Shown here: piece after piece, positions 49,855 through 61,522 of the stretch
How positions within the stretch are numbered: the stretch's first letter is position 1
Layout: every line of letters begins with the position of its first letter
Source: Haliclystus octoradiatus
Lineage: Eukaryota > Cnidaria > Staurozoa > Stauromedusae > Haliclystidae
Direction of reading: 5' to 3'
Length of the DNA stretch: 64,000 bases
NCBI GenBank assembly: GCA_916610825.1
Contig: OU744446.1
Location: 12,396,538-12,460,537, forward strand
Program-made: the position numbers and the translations under genes
The notes under the pieces: model-generated
Told to the model about the DNA's origin: nothing
The model's database searches: none
Seen by the model: only the letters and a program-made list of their open reading frames with translations

Positions 49855-52800
49855 ATGGCAAGCTTTCCTTGTGGGCCACCACATGGTGGCAGAAGATCAA
49901 AGGCAGGTAGGAAACCGTGTGGTGACAGCAGGGCTACAATTTGTATCAGAAAATCCGTGCACGAGTTGTGGAAAGAGGCGAAGACATCCCGTTCAACTAC
50001 AGCAGGACTAACAGATAATGATTTCTGTCGGATTTTGTTGGAAACATACAGATCGAGCTCTGAAACAAGTAAGAAACAATTATTCATCATGTTTTAGTGC
50101 TATTTTCGATGCTTGTTTTGTTTCTATCTTCGTTTATTGCATTATTTTATTGTCGATACTAAATCATTGGATGCCATCTTTTATTTATTGTATCTGCCTA
50201 TTAGATAATATAAATATGCTGTTGCAACTGTCGTATGCGCTAAAAGTATGGTAGTTTTATTTTCTACATTATATTAGTCGATTTGGGGTTATTTTTAGAT
50301 CATTTACCGTTGACCTCAACCCCAAGATCGTCATCATCTGCAGCGCATAAAAGGCTATCATTTGAATCCTTCTTTGAGAATCAAACAAGTGAACCAAGGT
50401 TTGATTTTACTATTTTTACATATATGTAGGCTAGTAAGTCAGCTTTTGGTTTGAAGTGAATTATTCTGTATGTAGTATACTACTGTATTTTATATTTCAT
50501 AAACTTATATATACATATCATATAGTGACTTAACTCCATCATCATCAACTGCAGAGCAGAGTCAATCAATATCAACTAACCGCGAGGCTTCTAGATCAGT
50601 TTGGCTAGCAAAGATGATGCAAAGCAGAGTAAATTTCTCATTGGCTGATGATATTTACGATACCGATGACGAAGATGAGGATGATAATACATTGATTGAA
50701 AACCAATCAATTGCAGAACCAGTAAATGAGGGGATCCTCTCAAGTGAAAATTCGTCGAGTGACTCTGAGATAGAAACACATGTTGAACGGTAAGGTGATG
50801 CATTCAAGGTGAATATGTCTTTCATTTTCCAGTCATACTATGTCTACCTCCCCTACATTTAACAATGTGTACCCTGTTTCCATGAAATTTGCTATAAGCT
50901 ATTATTCATTAGTTATTTGGTTTGTTCACTGTAATCGTTTTATGTTTGAATCCAGTTATTTGAGTACCACACATTTAAATATGTGATTATTTGTTGTCAT
51001 TCTGATATTGATTTTATGATTTATTACTTTCATGTTGCTGTTACACTATTTAGATCTCAAGTTTCTGAAATCCTGAACGATTCTGGAGGTAGTGACAGTG
51101 TTGATGATAATGGATATGATAGTGACTTTGGGATTCGGTAAGTACCATTCTCATATCATAGATAGAGATTGCGTTTTTATACATCTAGTAGAATTGACTT
51201 CCATGCAGTATTTACTTAACCATTCCACAAATACTCTATCTTGTGTTTGCTGCAAGTGTACTATCCTTTTTAAATGGTAGAATACTGTTTTTTTTATAAT
51301 CATAACTCAACTGGTTTTAAATGATAACATAACCCTACATCCGTTCATGTTAACAGGGTTGGTGGGTTTGATGTAGATGATGACGTTGTCGATCAAAGAT
51401 TTGTAACTTCGGATGATGTGGATCCACTGGAAATGACCAACCTAGAAGAAGTCCCAATGGACGAAAGTTACGGCTATGCTCCAAATCTAAACGCCGAAGC
51501 AGCTATTAAAATGAGAAAAGAAGTAGATGAGGAATTATCTAGGATGACCGAATTAGAAACAAACGAGGAAGAAATGGGGAAGCTAGTTGATCGTAAAAGA
51601 GTGGTGGTTAGTGTAGAAAAGTTGAAGGAGTTGAAAGGGGATGTATGTACATTTTTAAGAAATGATGGTACTATCTGTTTGAAGGTTTTAAATTTAGAGG
51701 GTAGGCAAGTGCGTGGTTCTGTAGTAGAGTTGAACTGGTGGTGTGAAGATGGGCATAATGGTTGCTGGAAATCATCAGAAGTCCTCAGAGTTACAAACAA
51801 CAATGTTGTTTACGCAAATGACCTTCTGTTGTGCTCCTCAACTATTATGTCTGGGAATCTATTTGCAAAAATGTCGTTATTTGCAGAATCGTGCAGTTTG
51901 TTTTTTCCTGGTCCATCATATTATTATAATTGTCAGCGTTTATACACAGCTCCTGTAATTATGTCATTTTGGAATCAGATGAGAGATACTGTCATTTCAA
52001 GAATGGCTCCATATTCTGTTGCGCTTGCTGGGGATGCGAGAAATGATTCTCCAGGCCACACAGCAAAGTATTGTGCGTACATAGTTATGGAGCAATTCTC
52101 AAAACTCATTGTTGATTTTAAAGTAATCGACAAGAGACAAACGAAGGGTAACTCCCCAGTAATGGAAGTTTTTGCCCTTCGTAAACTTCTCGTAAAGTTG
52201 TGCAGTATGTTGATAGTCACAGAAATTACAACTGATGGCTCAACAAGCATTGCAAAAATGATCAGGGGCTTAAAGGGTAAGATATTTATAAAGCAATTAA
52301 ATTTCTGTTTTTATTTTATCTATACCTACCTATAAATGTTGAAGTCTCTGTAGGCCTATATGTATGTATGTGTGTATGTATGTATGTAGGATATGTATGT
52401 TTGTATGTATGTATGTATGCATGTATGTATGTATGTTTGTATGTATGTATGTCCAAAGCAATTTTCTCCTTCAGTTGTAGCTTGGCAGCATTTTAAGGAA
52501 ATATTTCTTGGAATCAGATTTGTCAGTGGTTTTGTTTCTGTTAAATTTGACAGAATAATGATTTTGGCTTGGTGTTCTGTTTTGAATAGCTAAAAATACA
52601 CTCTCTCAACATATTAGTTACTGTAAAGCTAAATTAGCCCAAGTTAATCCAGCAAAGCTGGTAACATGCATGCAAATACAATAGAGATGACAATGCTAAA
52701 TTACTGTAACATCATTTTATTTTATTTTTTATCTTTAGAAAAATATCCTGAACTTGAGAATATCTACCATGGAATGGACATTTGGCACAAGGCAAAATGT

Positions 52801-54507
52801 TTAAACAAGGCACTTCATCACGCTGCAAAAACCAAAGGACAACAACATCTGCTACCTTGGATTGATGCCGTCGTGAATCATTTCTGGTATTGTTCACAAC
52901 AATGTGAAGGAGATCATGAAAAATTCAAGGTATTTTGGTTACCATTAACCATATGTGTAACAACCAGTCCCTGATTATTAAGTTCAGAGATAAAGGCTGT
53001 AGTAGCCTACACACATGCCCAGAACAGTAGTTTTGACTGTAACACCTTTAGTAAGCCTATTTTATAACTAAATATTTTCGAGTTCGTAAGGCTTATTTCT
53101 ACGACTAATATTGAGCTTCAGAATAAATAATCTAAGATTTTATATGGTCTTATTGTACATAGCTTTTGTGGACCAGTCTATTGCATCATGTTGCTGGGCA
53201 TCACACCTGGTCTGATGGGGAGTGTAATCATGGTCCATTGGTAGAAGATGAACCGAAGACTCCACTTGCAAGGTCATCTGCTTCATTCGATGCTCTTAGA
53301 AGCATTGTTTTTGACAAACGGTTCCTCAGAAGTTTGAAGTATTATACCAGATTCAGGTGATTATCAAGTTAATTTCTGTTATTGTTAGTTCACATTGATT
53401 TTCTCTACCCATAAGTTCTATGATCATAATATTATCCACATTTTTTGAGCAGGCATACCAGTGATATTGAAAACTTTAACAGCCTTGTGTTAAAATATGC
53501 TTCAAAGCGGAATTCATTCGAGTGAGTATGTAGCTTTAGATTAGAGAAGGATTTATACTGTAATTGATACTCAAATACAATTTCAATGTTTATTGAACTG
53601 TATAAGCAATATACACTGGAATCTGCACATAAAGGTGAGAAATCAGATAAGAAAATGTTGTCTTGTAGCTATTGAACGATAATTTATCTATATAAATTAA
53701 AAATCATATTAGCCAAACCTATTATAATGATCACCCCTATACAGTGGCTGCATGTCTGCAGTGATTACTTTTAAAATGTCCAAAGCAGTTTTTTCTATCT
53801 AATTATCCCAGTCTATAAAGACCACCTGCATATAGCAGCCAATTTCTCAACATCTAATAGATGGCTGTTATATACCCAATTAACTATAGCCTATGTTTAG
53901 GATGTTATTAATTGATCATCAAAACAGAATAACTAGTTGGGCATAATAACAGGTTTAATGTAACTATCTGTTTTAAAGTTTGAATATTGTTTGTTATTCA
54001 TCCACTGTTATTTCAATTTATTTCCCTATAGGTATCCATATTTCATTATGAGGTCAACATTAGCTGCAATTGACCATAATTTTCATATTAGTAGAGACGT
54101 GTTACTTAACAAAGCGGGTAAGCAGGTATTCAACAGAAAGTTCAGCAAGAGAACAAAGCGATGGTCTGCTGCTCCAGTCAAGGAGGCAAAATCTTACTTG
54201 TACATTCGTGTTCTGCAAAGTAAGATTTTGCTTCATCGCAGAAATGATGAATTATCTGCATGTTGTGCAACTCCGATTTCAGAAAACGACCCGAGAAATA
54301 TTGCCCCGACTATTTCCAATTCAGATGAAATCCCATCTACTGAAAGGCTAGTTGCAGATCGAAAGACTCGATTTTTAATCGGTAAGCATAATATCAAAAT
54401 TGTATAGGTATATAGTCATTTTTGTTCCACTTGACTCTAGTTGAACCATGTAAAATTCCACAGGGACCCCGATAAAATCCCTCACGCTCCTTGAACATCA
54501 CCATTGA
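49855..54507 (+). CDS. Putative DDE transposase, 809 aa, 10 exons
   Basis: Exons: 49855-50068, 50299-50398, 50526-50789, 51054-51137, 51357-52276, 52739-52929, 53163-53356, 53453-53521, 54032-54381, 54464-54507. All have GT/AG borders, every phase agrees, and the total is 2430 nt including TGA. The N-terminal ~70 residues are basic and Gly/Arg-rich. Residues ~75-280 are acidic and probably disordered. The conserved part begins near GCWKSSEVL. It holds AGDARNDSPGHTAKYC (D447), ITTDGSTSIAKM (D514), MDIWHKAKCLNKAL (D541), a His/Trp-rich stretch (NHFWYCSQQC, HHTWSDGECNHG) and SDIENFNSLVLKYASK (E662). I recall this arrangement from multicopy transposase-like proteins in fish and cnidarian genomes. 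The D-D-E assignment is inference. It acts in the nucleus on the element ends, and the minus-strand gene is its likely partner. Confidence 0.8.
52356..52452. repeat. (TATG)n microsatellite
   Basis: This is an imperfect TATG/TGTA tandem array of about 97 bases inside intron 5 of the transposase gene. Open frames reading MYVCMYVC through it are artefacts of the repeat. Confidence 0.9.
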
Positions 54508-54663
54508 CCATGTATTCAGTTGATGTCCTGATTTGTGATAGACTTATATAAGGTAAAGACTATCATATACTACAAGTGAAAATGTTGCATTTTAAATTTT
54601 TTGAATTATTGGATTTATTAAAAGGAACTACCTACATATACATTATAATATTATTTACATACA

Positions 54664-56590
54664 TTATCTCTGTAAATACCCCATGTAGTCCAAAGTTGGG
54701 GAGGGGAATTGTTCTCTTATCATGCGTACTGCGCATGCAGGAACCACTCTCCGGTTCCCTCTTCCCAACTTCCCATATTTCCATATGATAAATTGCCGAT
54801 AGGCAGTCCGTCGGTAGTCATTTTGGGTGAATTGCATGTCTTCAACGAGGAGATCTGCTCTGGTTTTCAATACAAGGTCCAGAATCTCCTTGTCAAGACA
54901 TGCTTTCCTGAATGTTCTGGAATTTGTAAGGCACAAGGGTTTTTCGCAACAAATGTTCTCCTCTTCTTTTGGCAAAGGACGGCACATACCACACTTGCAC
55001 CAGTCAGGTGCTGCTGGATTTGGTTGTGTTACGGTTAAATTTGCGTCATCTGTTGCCTCTTCAATTAAATATTGCACATGCACCCGACTACCTGCTCCTT
55101 CACATGTCATATTTACCAGCATTCGAATCATAACTTCCCTACTCAATTTCTCAAGCATACCCTAGAAACAGGAAACAGAGTCACATTTAAAAATCAATAA
55201 AAAAATATGTGAGTAAATAATGTGGACTAAGTATTATGATTTTCAATTTCTGTGTTCTCGAGTGTATGTGTATAATATTGTATAGATGATACAAATCTAC
55301 TTGTTAAAAATTAGTAAGACTGGCCCATCATCTATGATTTATTTTTAAGAATTTGATTCCATGATATCATTGTGTGAATGATAGTAATTATATAGCTGTT
55401 TATCATTGCAGGCACTTAGCATGGTACTTTACAACATCTGATTACAGAAAGTCTATTTTTCTTTGAACCCATCTTGGTTTTACTGGCCAGCTTCAATACC
55501 ACTTCGTCGATCCGGCTTTTTTCAAAGCCACCACAGTCAAATATTGAGAACCCATTGCTTTGTCATTTATTGTTTTGCTTCTTTCTCTTTCTACTTAGTG
55601 GAGTATCAATACAGTATTCTTTTACAATAAGGTTATCCCTATATATACTATACATTATGACCACAATTAGGCCTGTGTAGTGTATCGTATTGCAGCAAAA
55701 TATGTAAATTGACCACTATTTGCAGGTCGTCTCACATAGAGGGTGTAGGCCTACCAAAATAATATATTGCAAAAGGAACAGTGGACAGCGCATAATCATT
55801 GTTCACAAACCTCTACATGAATCTTTTCTTCCTGGAATTGTCGAAGGAGTATCTGGAAGCCTTCAGTTTCTGTGATATCCACGTTGGTAGCCTGAGTAAC
55901 GTCCTGGGTTGAAAAATGGTGACTGGTATTTCTTATCGTGTAACATATGTGTCCAGACAGGTGTTCGCATAATTGCTATGCAAGATAAAACATTTACCAA
56001 CCTTTCCATTTTTGCAAGGCTTTACCACCTTGGCCTGTAACTTTTTCCCGCATAGGCACGCTGCAGAGCAAAACCTCTTTGCATCTTTGCAAGGGCATCC
56101 TGATTTTTTGCCAGACCGCCTACTACATGTGGTGTTACACACACATGAAACCTGCAACCACAATATACAATCAAAGCTTTTTGAACTGCTACACTGTAGT
56201 CGTGAAAAACATATCAGTCTGATTTGCATATGTGATTGTTAGGTCTGTAGAAGGCTAAATACAAGCAACACACAATAGGCATATACAAATGAGGTGTCAT
56301 TATTGATAAAAGTATGACTTGCATATATACAACTATTAGGTCTACTTCAAGGCTGGATACAAACAGTTAAAATTAACATTTAACTTGATAAATAACAAAT
56401 ACAGTACAGTATGCCACTACAAATAATTAATGTATAAGTAAACTGCATAACTTACATCAGTCTCAACAAGTGTGAGTTCGTCCTCTGAATCTGATTTTGA
56501 ATCATTGCGTATCAGAGAGCCATGGAAATTAGTAAGGGGTGCATTGGCTCCAGCTTCCATTGACACATCAGTATCATTCAAATGTGCCAT
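54664..56590 (-). CDS. CXC-like plus P2X7-ballast-like protein, 291 aa, 4 exons
   Basis: Exons in order: 56456-56590, 56002-56151, 55811-55903, 54664-55161; all junctions are phase 0 with GT/AG borders. Residues 1-45 are acidic. Residues 46-95 (exon 2) form a CXC-like cysteine cluster (CVCNTTC, CPCKDAKRFC, CLCGKKL). Exon 3 adds a short helical linker (EGFQILLRQFQEEKIHVE). Exon 4 matches the cytoplasmic ballast domain of P2X7 receptors: WCKCGMC, CCEKPLC, FRKACL, NDYRRTAYRQFIIWKYGKLG, VVPACAVRMIREQFP. In P2X7 this domain binds zinc and guanine nucleotide. There is no channel or membrane segment here, so this is a soluble protein, probably nuclear. Its gene is convergent with the transposase inside the same TIRs, which suggests a role in transposition or DNA binding (inference). 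Start ATG is 56590; an in-frame ATG at 56611 is less likely. Confidence 0.83.
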
Positions 56591-57250
56591 TTCAAAAAAT
56601 GTAAATAGCATAGCCTACAGCAGTTCTGAGTAGCGAGTTCACGGTTCAAATCAAAATAAATTACTAGGCTAAGGCTACAGGGAGAAGTAACAAACGATCC
56701 AACACAAGTCAATAGCAAGCTACGAATAATGCCAATCATTATTAGTGAAATTAATTAGCTATTGCGAAAGAAGTAGCGATAGTCTTCGACAAGATTCCAC
56801 AACAACAAATTATCACTTCAACACTTTTATTATATGCAAGATGTCGAGGCTAAATAGCAGCACATCAAAATATCGTAGCCTACCAGATGTGATTTTACAA
56901 ACAAAAAGAGATAACATAATTTATGATTACATATTAAATTGAAATTGAACAAAATGTTATTCTTGTCTTTTATCCCTTCGTAAAAATTGTAGGCTCAACT
57001 TAGCAAATAACCCACGTCTAAAATTGTTCAAAGTTATTGTATACGTTTTACCCTGTGACTGGTAAACAACTGCTCCAATCTTTCATAGTAACAAAACCAG
57101 TTTATCATTCCATATATCTCAGAAATAATAACGGCTACATAGCAATTTTCATTTGATGACAACCATAAATGCGAGCAGAATAATAAAACGAAAGCAATCG
57201 CAATCACACCGCAGCTTTTCTCAAGGCTTACTTTGAATTGGTGACTTCCT

Positions 57251-57287
57251 GTTGAGCGCGCAATGTTCCCCGGTCAGTATTCTCCCT
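57251..57287 (-). repeat. Right terminal inverted repeat of the 7.6-kb transposon
   Basis: This is the reverse complement of the left end and is followed by TTAA at 57288-57291. Confidence 0.9.
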
Positions 57288-57393
57288 TTAATTCAGCAGA
57301 AAGAGAGAAGGGTCATCAAAACTCGACACGTGATTTTCGAGCTCTCCTGAAAACACGCATTTCAGAACCTGCAACGTGCTTGGAACGGTAGAG

Positions 57394-57536
57394 ATGGCAG
57401 CTATTACTGCAGGATTTGCTACACCAAATGCTGTGTTTTTGAGCAAACTACTAGCATCAGTTGTGCTACCAACATTGACAGCTAGTTTTGTATTGTTTAA
57501 ATGGAGGCCCGCACTGCTTATCAAAATAATGGAAAG
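57394..57536 (+). CDS. Probable first coding exon of an unknown gene
   Basis: The ATG at 57394 (context GAGATGG) opens 47 codons plus 2 bases, ending at a good donor (GAAAG/gtaggt). The peptide starts MAAITAGFATPNAVFLSKLL and contains a hydrophobic stretch (LLASVVLPTLTASFVLF) followed by KWRPALLIKIMER. That fits a signal anchor or a first transmembrane helix. The codons read cleanly, unlike the flanking DNA. Downstream exons would lie beyond the 5.9-kb transposon and are not seen before the window ends. The family is not recognised. It is head-to-head with DEK across the 7.6-kb transposon. Confidence 0.5.
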
Positions 57537-57738
57537 GTAGGTCGGATGTTGGTACTATTCTGGGCTCAAAATTAACAAAATGTTGGTCCTCACATGACCT
57601 CACAATTGCTCAGTGGTAGAGTCTTATATTTTGCTTTTGGTTTTTGAGGGATACATTGACTATATTATCTATGTTATGTAGATGATATGTTCCTTGAAAC
57701 ATTTGACTCCTGTACAAAACTAGTCTGCGTCACAGACC

Positions 57739-58413
57739 GGGTCATTCCACCTTGAATCTGCACTTTTTTCCTCACTTTTTCAGACTTCGCTGAAAAAATA
57801 ATAGGCAGGGACAACTCGATGAGCTGAGTTCAGATATGTAATTTTTATCCAAAAATTTGCAACAGTTTCGATTTTATGACACTTTGAAGTTTGCAAAAGG
57901 GTGCGAAAATTTCGTTTTCACTACACGTTTAAAAGTCAATATCCTTGCCATTTCTCATTGGAATTTAACGATTTAAAGTATATTTATCACAGTAATAAAT
58001 TGCCTTGCCAGTTATCTAAACTAAAACTGATTAATTTCTCGCTAAGTAGCAAAACAAATGAGATGAAAACTTCAAAGTTACATAACTTTGCATTGTAAAT
58101 CTTGATTTTATTCAAAAAAACAACAATAGATGCACAGCGGGTAGCTTTCAAACGTCATGTAACTGATTCCTCGTCTACGCCCTGTCCCTCCGAGTTATTT
58201 CAATTTTTGTGCTTAAAATTCAATATTTACGTTTTTAGCAGCAGTGATTCTGTCGGTGTCAGGACAACGCTAAGTGGATAAAGTTCACGCCTTTTGGCCG
58301 TTCTGCTCAAATTATTTTTAAATGGCTCCACGCAGAGTTCGCAAGTTGTTGACGATGTATATTTAAATCGTGCGTGACGCTATGAATTATTTGAATTGTA
58401 ATCGACAAGACAA
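57739..58413 (+). repeat. Left long terminal inverted repeat of the 5.9-kb element
   Basis: Its ~675 bases match the reverse complement of 62982-63663 with scattered substitutions and short gaps. Confidence 0.85.
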
Positions 58414-58761
58414 TGAATCACCGGGAGAGTTACGCGCGCGAGAGAGTTAGTTATAATAAACCATATAAATACGTGGGTGAAGTCATAATTGATCGGCTGT
58501 ATGACAAAAAGTAGAATTAAATCGAGGCACAAAGCAATCAATAATATTGCAACAAAGAGTATATTGTTTGGATTATCGGTATTAAATAAAATTAAATTCT
58601 GAAACAATAAATAATATATAGTATAACAGCCATATTCTAATGTTTATAAGTTTTAACGATAGTCTAATGTAGTCAATATGATAATGCTACCATGTTAACA
58701 AATAATGTAATTAATAGCTAAGTTTGATTATATTGTGTCTATCATCACATAAATAATATTT

Positions 58762-61492
58762 TTATCTGTTTGAAAATAAGGTTGTTACCTTTGTCACATC
58801 TACTGCCGGTAATGTGTATGTCCGCCCAGTTGCAGTAACAGGGTCAACGAGGCATAATATGTTTGCAATGTTAACTTTTATTACGTCAGGCTGACTCGGA
58901 TATACGAAGGAATTTGCTGGACCGGGTGGTGATAAGCAGCTCACTACTGCATCGTCATTATCAACATCGATCTTCATTACACATCCAATGTACCATTGGT
59001 CAGAATACACCAAGGCAATAAATCCGTGTACATCGGCAATTGTTAACAGTGTTTGACAGTTGTCAAGATATACTTTTCGAGCAGATTCCCTGGAGCCTGA
59101 AAACGGTTTCACTTCAATACATTTCTCAGAAATAGGGATAAAGCAGTGGAGACTGCGCGTTCCAGCAATGGTTTTTGCAATTTTGAATCGCTCAAACAGT
59201 TCTTTATCCTCGCTTAACCAATCTTCTTTGGTGTAATAGGAAAATTTAGTTTTAATCATAGCTGTTTTGGCAAATTCAAATAACTGTCTGGGTGTCATTA
59301 TTTGGTCATTTAATGGACGTTGGAGGCTTGTTTTGGCTGCTAGCCTTTTCAGCGCACCTCCTACACCATCACATGGCCCTTTTCCATGTGAAGTGGCAAA
59401 AAAATGCCACTCCGCAGCCACATTGAAGTCTGATTTATGCCAGGCCAGATTATAAAAGTTTTTGCAATTTTTATATTGACCTGCACAACCGTCAGAAAAA
59501 TAAACCATAGTTTTAGGCAAATAGCCAAGAAAATCTTCAAGGAAATTGATTAAAGTTCGTTGATACATGTGAACTGCAACAGTGTCGTGCGTTAGGCAAT
59601 CTGACACTGCTACAAAGTCCACATGTTTCAATTCGTTTGCTTCGTTTTTATAGTAACAAACGCATGGGTGCAATGTTGCCTGAGAATTATTCCAATGATA
59701 TCCTTGAACTTCATCTTGGATTACAAAGGAATAATTCTCAGCAAAATCACACACCACTAAAATTTCGCCTTTCAGTAAATGGTTTTTTCGCATTTTGCAA
59801 TAGGCAGCCTGCCTTTTGGCAATAAAAGAATGGCGTTTTAAAGCAATCAGCTTTGCACAAAAATATTCAATAAAGCTTTCTACAGACATAACTTTTCGTT
59901 CCAAATTACAACGATCAGTGGACGTCCATTGCTGGAATTCAACGCTCTCCACTGCCTTATCGGAATAGTATTGCTTAATAATTAGTTTTAGGCCTTCTAC
60001 ACCTGGGCATCTCTCACAGGAACCCAAATGACAAGAGGCATTGTCTTCATCATCATCTCCATTTCTAGGACAAACAATCAATTGTATACAGTCTTTGTAT
60101 TCGCCTAGACTCAACTCTTCTGAATCGTCATTCAATTTGTGGACTAGTCCTTTTAATCCGACCCCGTCTATCATTAGGATTACGTTTTGGTGTATCGAGC
60201 ACACGCATACTGAATGTGTACCACTTGCACGGGCAAGAATGCATTGCTTTGGTCGCAATTGTGCAAATTTTGAGAACGAAATTTTGACAGTTGGGTTTTC
60301 AATTTTGAACAATCTATATATTTCTCGTAAATTGCATAACACTAGATGCTTTTGTCGGCTTTCTCTCGTACCATTTACAGTGACAGAAACACAGTCTTTC
60401 TTACCAGGCATTGTTCTCGATACTTCTTCACTGAGATAAAACTTTTGTACCATGGTTATCGTTTCTACGGGAAACTCTCGTTCAGTTGCCTTCGGCACAG
60501 CTAAAATGCCCCTTTCACCCACCAATCTTTTCGCAACGTAAGCCATGTGCTTGGACGCTCCAAACTCTACGAGTTGCGCAATTTTCCAAGTTTTTGGTAG
60601 AACCGTAAGGATTTGAATCTAAAATAAAAACAATTTACTGATAGAAGAATAGCACATTTATGAACAATCCATTTTTGAATCTTCAAAAACGGTGTCCAAC
60701 TTAACGTTAGGCCGCGAAGTCCTCAAGGTAGAGAGTTAAAAAATATCATGTACAGCTTATGAAGTACCTAAATGAGCTTTGATTGATATAAGGTTTAAAA
60801 TAATAAGATAATAGTTATAGGTGATAAATGATGATCGATGATGATTGAAATAGTTTAACATTTTGATAACAATGACATATACTACTGTATACTGTAAACC
60901 GGACTATATAATCAATATCGTTAAATACTCTTTTTCTTACCTTCTCAGTCTTTGAGGTAGATTCAACAAATCGACTTTTGAGTTGATCCAAAACTGCAAT
61001 GCCATCCATAAAATTGAATCCAGAGCTACTCGTTGTTGCATCTGACAGCTTATGATCTGTGAATTCCTGCATCTTATCAGTTAATGTATTCTGGATCCGC
61101 TGGAGCTTACTCCTGCCGTACCGTTTGGAAACACGGAGTCGTTTCTTTTGGATGGGCGAGACACCCAAACCACTCTCTATCGATTGATTGAGACTATCCA
61201 AATTGTTAGGGTCTTCATTAAAGTTGTTGTCGCTATACGATGATTCCTCTTGGCTTATATCCTCACTGCTAATCTCTTCTGTGCTTGCGTGATCTGGATG
61301 CTCAATCTTATCTTGAAGCTTTTTCAAGCAATTGTAACAAACCATTTCACCTATCGTAACTTCGAATTCTTCATATACTGGATGCATTTTTTCTTTAGTA
61401 ATCTTGCAAAGGCGCTTGGTTATTCTTTTCTTATGAAAATTGAACGGGTCAAAGCATCGTTTATTTAAATGCGACGCGCTGTTTTCAGTCAT
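58762..61492 (-). CDS. 802-aa putative transposase, 2 exons
   Basis: Exon 1 is 60941-61492 and exon 2 is 58762-60618, joined in phase 0 (TSKTEK/IQILTVLPKTW). The long frame in exon 2 is open upstream of its first Met to the acceptor, so that Met is not the start. An ATG at 61522 is an alternative start. The N terminus has a probable zinc site (CFDPFNFHKKR, then CYNCLKKL about 35 residues later) followed by an acidic linker. Exon 2 has FYLSEEVSRTMPGKKDCVSV, CNLREIYRLFK, FSKFAQLRPKQCILA, THSVCVCSIHQN, VVCDFAENYSF, a HPCVCYY block, YFSDGCAGQYKNCKN and HFFATSHGKGPCDGVGG. I recall this string of motifs from multicopy uncharacterised proteins in cnidarians and arthropods. Asp residues in CDFAEN and FSDGCAGQYK are candidate catalytic acids (inference). 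It sits alone between the inverted repeats. Confidence 0.75.
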
Positions 61493-61522
61493 ATTGCAAT
61501 AATACAGAAAACTTGAATACAA

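Larger units (their letters stand above)
49666..57287. mobile_element. Complete 7.6-kb Kolobok-type transposon, TTAA TSD
   Basis: The inverted ends both begin AGGGAGAATACTGACCGGGG and match at about 36 of 37 positions (through CATTGCGCGC-CAAC). TTAA flanks both sides (49662-49665 and 57288-57291). TTAA targets are typical of the Kolobok and piggyBac superfamilies. The purine-purine (AG) termini and the encoded protein, which lacks piggyBac features I know, favour Kolobok or an undescribed relative. Inside are two convergent, spliced, apparently intact genes whose stop codons are about 156 bases apart. Intact frames and near-identical TIRs suggest recent mobility. Confidence 0.9.

Noticed and set aside
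52393..52593. Frame reading MYVCMYVC...
   Set aside because: Translation of the TATG microsatellite.
49666..57287. piggyBac as the identity of the TTAA element
   Set aside because: The 809-aa protein shows none of the piggyBac sequence features I know; TTAA alone does not decide between the two superfamilies.
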